In this document: piece by piece, positions 5,894 to 8,539 of the stretch
Layout of the letters: each line of letters begins with the position of its first letter
Position numbering within the stretch: position 1 is the first letter of the stretch
Origin: Prevotellaceae bacterium UBA3849
GTDB taxonomy: Bacteria; Bacteroidota; Bacteroidia; Bacteroidales; Bacteroidaceae
NCBI GenBank assembly: GCA_002392645.1
Contig: DGHL01000112.1
Location: 1-8,539 of the forward strand
Direction: 5' to 3'
DNA length: 8,539 bases
Notes under the pieces: model-generated
Seen by the model: the letters and a program-made list of their open reading frames with translations, nothing else
Told to the model about the DNA's origin: nothing
Database searches by the model: none
Translations under genes and position numbers: made by a program

Positions 5894-8173
5894 ATGCTCT
5901 ACGTCGATGTCATCCTACCCTTGCCACTTGACGGACTCTTTACCTACTCCGTACCTACGAAGTTGGAAGGAAAGGTGCAGCCATACGTAAGAGTGAAAGT
6001 GCCGTTCGGAATCACCAAGACACATACCGCACTCGTAGTGCGCAGCCACAACAACGCACCAAGCGGCGACATCACCGTAAAGGACATAATATCTGTACTT
6101 GATGAGAGTCCGGTGCTGCTGCCACAGCAATACAAACTATGGCAATGGATAAGCGACTACTACATGGCTCCGCAAGGCGACATACTGACGGCAGCCCTGC
6201 CTCACGGCATGAAGAAGGAAGGCATCTACAGACCAAAGACGGAGGTTTACGTAAGACTACGTGACGAATACAAGAATGAGCGGTCGCTGCAAAACGCCTT
6301 CAATATACTACACCGTTCATCGAAACAGACAGAGGTGCTCAATACCTACCTGCAAATAAGCGGATGGGGAAAGGAAGGAACAGTGAAGGGTGTGACGAGG
6401 GAGGAACTGATGAACGCATCGCACTGCAACAGCACCGTGATGAAATCGCTCGTTGACCGTGGCATAATGCGCCTGTACGATGTAGAGGTAGGCAGGTTGA
6501 ACACTGAAGGTGAGCCTCATCCAGAGAACATCAAGCCGCTAAGCGAGGCGCAACAGAAGGCAAAAGACGAGATCTGCCAACCTTCAGACGTCAACGTGAC
6601 GTTGCTCCACGGCGTAACGTCATCGGGTAAGACAGAGATATACATACACATGATACAAGAGGCTATCGACCGCGGCGAACAGGTAATGTACCTGCTACCG
6701 GAGATAGCACTCACCATACAGATAATGCAGAGGTTGCGCAACGTCTTTGGTAACCGTCTCGGCATATACCATTCTAAATACTCTGATGCAGAGCGTGTGG
6801 AGATTTGGCAGAAGCAACTGTCCGACAAACCATACGACATAATACTCGGTGCACGCTCTGCCGTATTCCTGCCATACCAAAGGCTCGGACTCGTGATAAT
6901 AGACGAGGAGCACGAAACAAGTTTCAAGCAGCAGGATCCATCGCCACGCTATCATGCACGCTCCGTCGCCATGATGATGGCACGATGGGCTGACGCGAAG
7001 GTTCTGTTGGGAACTGCCACGCCATCGGCAGAAAGCTATTACAATGCCACGCAAGGCAAATACCGTCTCGTAACACTTACACAGCGATACAAGAACCTGC
7101 GATTGCCGAGCATACAGGTGGTTAACGTGAAAGACCTCAGACACCGTAAGATTATGCGAGGCATGCTGTCGCCGCAACTCAAGACAAGCCTTACGGAAGC
7201 GATTGCAAACGGTGAGCAGGCTATAGTATTCCAGAATCGCCGTGGATTCTCGCCTATCATAGAGTGTCACCAATGCGGATGGAGCCCCAAATGCCCTAAC
7301 TGCGACGTGTCACTGACATACCACAAGACCATGTCGTCACTGACATGCCATTACTGTGGTTACTCCTATCACATGCCTTCCGTATGTCCCGACTGTAAGA
7401 ACCCCGACCTGCGCGACCGCGGAGCCGGTACCGAGAAGGTGGAAGACATCATAAAGGACGAACTGGACCGTGGCGACATTAATTCACATGGATTGCTACG
7501 CATAGCACGAATGGACCTCGATACCACACGTACCCGCAATGCATACGAACGCATTATAAACGATTTTGCTTCTGGCAAGACCAACCTATTAATAGGAACG
7601 CAGATGGTGACGAAGGGACTTGATTTCGATAACGTAAGCGTAGTGGGAATATTGTCGGCTGACACCATGCTCAACCAACCAGACTTCCGTGCCTACGAGC
7701 ATGCCTTCATGATGATGACGCAGGTGGCTGGACGCGCAGGACGCAAAGGTAAGCAAGGCAAGGTGATACTACAGACGTCACGCCCTGCCCTACCTGTGAT
7801 AAGACAGATAGTGGACAATGACTTCCAAGGATTCTTCCGCATGCTGATGGAAGAACGCCGCATGTTCCACTACCCACCCTTTACCCGACTGATAGACATA
7901 TATCTGAAACACAAGGATGACGCTACGGTAAGCAGTGCTGCCACCGAACTTGGCAGCCGACTGCGCCAAAGCTTTGCCAACCGTGTGTTAGGTCCGGACC
8001 GTCCGTCCGTAGCACGCATAAAGACCATGCACATACGCAAGATAGTATTGAAACTGGAGCTTACGCTGAGTCTTGCGCAGACACGCCAATGCATACGCTA
8101 TGCCATCGACATGATGATGAAGGATAAACGATACAAGAACCTAATGATATCGTTTGACGTTGACCCACTATAG
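5894..8173 (+). CDS. priA: Primosomal protein N' (replication restart helicase PriA)
   Basis: PriA is a 3'-5' superfamily 2 DNA helicase that recognises stalled forks and D-loops and starts reloading of the replicative helicase. This 759-residue copy is full length (E. coli has 732). The N-terminal 3'-DNA-binding domain opens MLYVDVILPLPLDGLFTYSVP, the standard start. A winged-helix region (about 110-200) follows. Helicase motifs are Walker A GVTSSGKT (240-247), the DEAH-type box DEEH (337-340), GTATPS (373-378), GTQMVTKGLDFDNV (568-581) and QVAGRAGR (610-617). The inserted zinc region has all eight cysteines: 458, 461, 467, 470, 485, 488, 498 and 501. The C-terminal domain includes FHYPPFTRL (658-666). 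Sequence identity with the family is unmistakable. It lies 34 bases after the sulfatase-fold gene; this link is probably just shared transcription. Its stop is 17 bases before the inverted-repeat element. Confidence 0.98.
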   Translation: MLYVDVILPLPLDGLFTYSVPTKLEGKVQPYVRVKVPFGITKTHTALVVRSHNNAPSGDITVKDIISVLDESPVLLPQQYKLWQWISDYYMAPQGDILTAALPHGMKKEGIYRPKTEVYVRLRDEYKNERSLQNAFNILHRSSKQTEVLNTYLQISGWGKEGTVKGVTREELMNASHCNSTVMKSLVDRGIMRLYDVEVGRLNTEGEPHPENIKPLSEAQQKAKDEICQPSDVNVTLLHGVTSSGKTEIYIHMIQEAIDRGEQVMYLLPEIALTIQIMQRLRNVFGNRLGIYHSKYSDAERVEIWQKQLSDKPYDIILGARSAVFLPYQRLGLVIIDEEHETSFKQQDPSPRYHARSVAMMMARWADAKVLLGTATPSAESYYNATQGKYRLVTLTQRYKNLRLPSIQVVNVKDLRHRKIMRGMLSPQLKTSLTEAIANGEQAIVFQNRRGFSPIIECHQCGWSPKCPNCDVSLTYHKTMSSLTCHYCGYSYHMPSVCPDCKNPDLRDRGAGTEKVEDIIKDELDRGDINSHGLLRIARMDLDTTRTRNAYERIINDFASGKTNLLIGTQMVTKGLDFDNVSVVGILSADTMLNQPDFRAYEHAFMMMTQVAGRAGRKGKQGKVILQTSRPALPVIRQIVDNDFQGFFRMLMEERRMFHYPPFTRLIDIYLKHKDDATVSSAATELGSRLRQSFANRVLGPDRPSVARIKTMHIRKIVLKLELTLSLAQTRQCIRYAIDMMMKDKRYKNLMISFDVDPL

Positions 8174-8190
8174 ATATTAATATACAGAGT

Positions 8191-8402
8191 ACTGACATAA
8201 GGTGGGTTCTATAAATTACCACCGTAATGTTATACTTAAAGTGTGGATTGACGTTTTGCCATCTTTTCGTTTTCTTTCGGTGCAAACTGTCAGCATCTTC
8301 GGTCACATAGCCCGCTATGCTCCCTTATCAGTTAGCATTTTGCCCTCGAAACAAATTCAAAAATCTGACAGTGGGAATTATTAGAACCCACCTTACATCA
8401 GT
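8191..8402. repeat. 212-base element with long terminal inverted repeats (possible MITE or REPIN-like unit)
   Basis: The left arm (8191-8222) and right arm (8371-8402) are reverse complements at 27 of 32 positions, with a perfect 14-bp core TAAGGTGGGTTCTA (8198-8211 and 8382-8395). Each arm can also fold alone: GGTGG/CCACC (8201-8205 with 8219-8223) and GTGGG/CCCAC (8371-8375 with 8387-8391). Inside are a second inverted pair ACTGTCAG/CTGACAGT (8286-8293 with 8365-8372) and a 14-base palindrome CATAGC-CC-GCTATG (8306-8319). No transposase is encoded; a 60-codon ORF across the interior looks spurious. No clear target-site duplication is visible. It separates convergent genes, so it may also stop transcription both ways. 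Mobility is inference; the inverted-repeat structure is seen directly. Confidence 0.65.
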
Positions 8403-8539
8403 TTTCCTTTAGCTGCAAGTGTGTCATAATTGTTGTTCAGGTTACGCCAATCCGTCTTGGTCTGAGGATTGATGCCATTGATGTACTTCTCGATATTTGT
8501 ATAGCCATCACCATTGCAGTCTTTCACGGCATCGGAGGG
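8393..8539 (-). CDS. C-terminal end of a pectate lyase-like secreted protein (runs off the right edge)
   Basis: Only the last 48 codons and the TAA stop (8395-8393) are in the window. The reading frame is open to the edge and encodes a calcium-loop motif, DCNGDGYTNIEKYINGI (residues 7-23 of the visible part), then NPQTKTDWRNLNNNYD and the end GKLM. DxNxDGYTNxE tails of this kind close many Bacteroidales pectate lyase-like and other secreted polysaccharide-degrading enzymes, and resemble dockerin or thrombospondin type 3 calcium loops. The catalytic domain is outside the window, so the enzyme class is a guess from this tail. The gene converges on priA, and its stop codon lies within the right arm of the inverted-repeat element. 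Confidence 0.7.
   Translation of the reverse strand, partial: PSDAVKDCNGDGYTNIEKYINGINPQTKTDWRNLNNNYDTLAAKGKLM

Noticed and set aside
8202..8384. 60-codon ORF across the inverted-repeat element
   Set aside because: It runs through the palindromes and repeat arms, has no domain-like features, and its existence follows from the repeat sequence.
1..8539. CRISPR array, tRNA or rRNA genes, phage or transposase genes
   Set aside because: No regularly spaced repeats with spacers, no cloverleaf, no rRNA stretch and no integrase or transposase coding sequence was found.

Overview
The window looks like chromosomal DNA of a Bacteroidales bacterium, most likely Prevotella or a close relative. Four promoters have the layout used by the primary sigma factor of Bacteroidetes (TTTG, 19-20 bases, then TAnnTTTG). 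The start codons have A-rich leaders instead of Shine-Dalgarno sites, and the proteins read like Bacteroidales members of their families. The genus is inference; no 16S gene or other marker is present.

Left part (1-1004): two minus-strand translation genes, frr (ribosome recycling factor) and the start of rsgA (ribosome assembly GTPase). They are joined by a TGATG stop/start overlap and driven by a promoter near 920-950. A divergent promoter at 969-1000 starts the plus-strand genes.

Middle left (1005-3188): a lipoprotein substrate-binding protein and a FecCD/BtuC-type permease, forming an importer for a metal-chelate or corrinoid ligand. The ATPase expected next is absent. The lipoprotein promoter lies so close to its ATG that the mRNA should be leaderless or nearly so.

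Intergenic 3189-3843 (655 bases): no sizeable gene. It holds a complete transcription unit with its own promoter (3327-3358), a structured RNA of about 380 nt and a strong intrinsic terminator (3702-3741). I could not match this RNA to a known class. It carries seven AGGTT motifs and a possible 16-codon ORF. The promoter for the next gene lies right behind the terminator.

Right part (3844-8173): a 671-residue membrane-anchored LTA-synthase/sulfatase-fold enzyme, followed 34 bases later by priA, the replication-restart helicase. The two are probably co-transcribed.

Right edge (8174-8539): a 212-base element bounded by 32-base imperfect inverted repeats (27 of 32 matching) lies between priA and a convergent minus-strand gene. 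That gene is seen only as its last 48 codons and resembles the calcium-loop tail of Bacteroidales pectate-lyase-like secreted enzymes; its stop codon lies inside the right repeat arm. The candidates for something undescribed are the 3363-3741 RNA and the 8191-8402 element; the genes themselves are ordinary families.
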